From NCBI RefSeq assembly GCF_041381155.1, contig NC_091135.1, positions 50,356,086-50,420,085 on the forward strand: 64,000 nt of DNA, given 5' to 3'. The number at the start of each line of letters is the position of its first letter. The stretch's first letter is position 1. A program made the translations under genes and the position numbers. Source of the stretch: Argopecten irradians. Its lineage: Eukaryota > Mollusca > Bivalvia > Pectinida > Pectinidae. Under the pieces are notes generated by a model. That model worked only from the letters and a program-made list of their open reading frames with translations, did no database searches and was not told the DNA's origin. Shown here in pieces: positions 63,895 through 64,000 of the stretch.

Positions 63895-64000
63895 TGGAAA
63901 CTAGCAAAAGTAATGTCATTATTTAGAAAGGGTGATAAGCACTCTCCATCTAATTATCGTCCAATTTCTCTATTATCGACTGTCGGTACAGTTTTTGAAA
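63895..64000 (+). pseudogene. LINE reverse-transcriptase fragment, plus strand, runs off edge
   Basis: Reads WKLAKVMSLFRKGDKH, then SPSNYRPISLLSTVGTVFE, to the window end. This is the conserved RT segment around the K-K-G-D and N-Y-R-P-I-S-L-L motifs. It starts exactly where the minus-strand LINE remnant next door loses its sequence (after IPEA), so it may be the missing middle part, inverted. Its further extent is outside the window. Confidence 0.8.

Overview
This window is AT-rich, intron-bearing, repeat-dense animal DNA and reads most like a bivalve mollusc. Reasons: short ORFs separated by long non-coding DNA, GT/AG-bounded exons, tRNA-derived SINEs ending in (AAAC)n tails, LINE reverse-transcriptase remnants, and repeats resembling the bivalve CvA/pearl (non-autonomous Helentron) type with tandem cores and an (ACGG)n tract. 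The species assignment is inference. No bacterial operons, CRISPR arrays or functional tRNA/rRNA genes were seen. Most long ORFs here are chance or repeat read-through.

Layout. 1-18 kb: no firm gene; a degenerate ~150-bp tandem repeat (5.45-5.99 kb), a 58-bp minisatellite (6.27-7.14 kb), SINE copies, a mariner-type MITE (14.06-14.27 kb) and a foldback repeat (16.85-17.04 kb). 18.1-33.2 kb: two complete tandem minus-strand paralogues, each with five exons, identical intron phases (1,2,1,2) and near-identical exon lengths. They encode 231- and 236-residue secreted proteins with eight conserved cysteines; I recognise no family. Their introns carry SINEs, a Helentron-like element, a 169-bp palindrome and a foldback transposon with a perfect 9-bp target duplication. 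33-48 kb: one plus-strand exon of an SLC6 Na+/Cl--coupled transporter (40,981-41,095), then three copies of one SINE-like family. 48-51.7 kb: two Helentron-like elements with 156-bp and 146-bp tandem cores rich in GCCGCCATCTT motifs.

52.2-60 kb: a 7.8-kb array of a 49/50-bp minisatellite, about 158 copies. It begins just past the splice donor of the second visible exon of a minus-strand gene (60,102-60,987) encoding an Arg/Glu-rich octad-repeat helical protein, so it probably lies in that gene's intron. 61-64 kb: tRNA-like debris, a 0.9-kb inverted-repeat element with palindromic 21-bp units, and a scrambled LINE at the right edge.

The least expected system is the tandem pair of eight-cysteine secreted proteins. 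A short intron block is far better conserved between the copies than the exons. That fits rapid coding divergence after duplication, though a shared repeat is not excluded.
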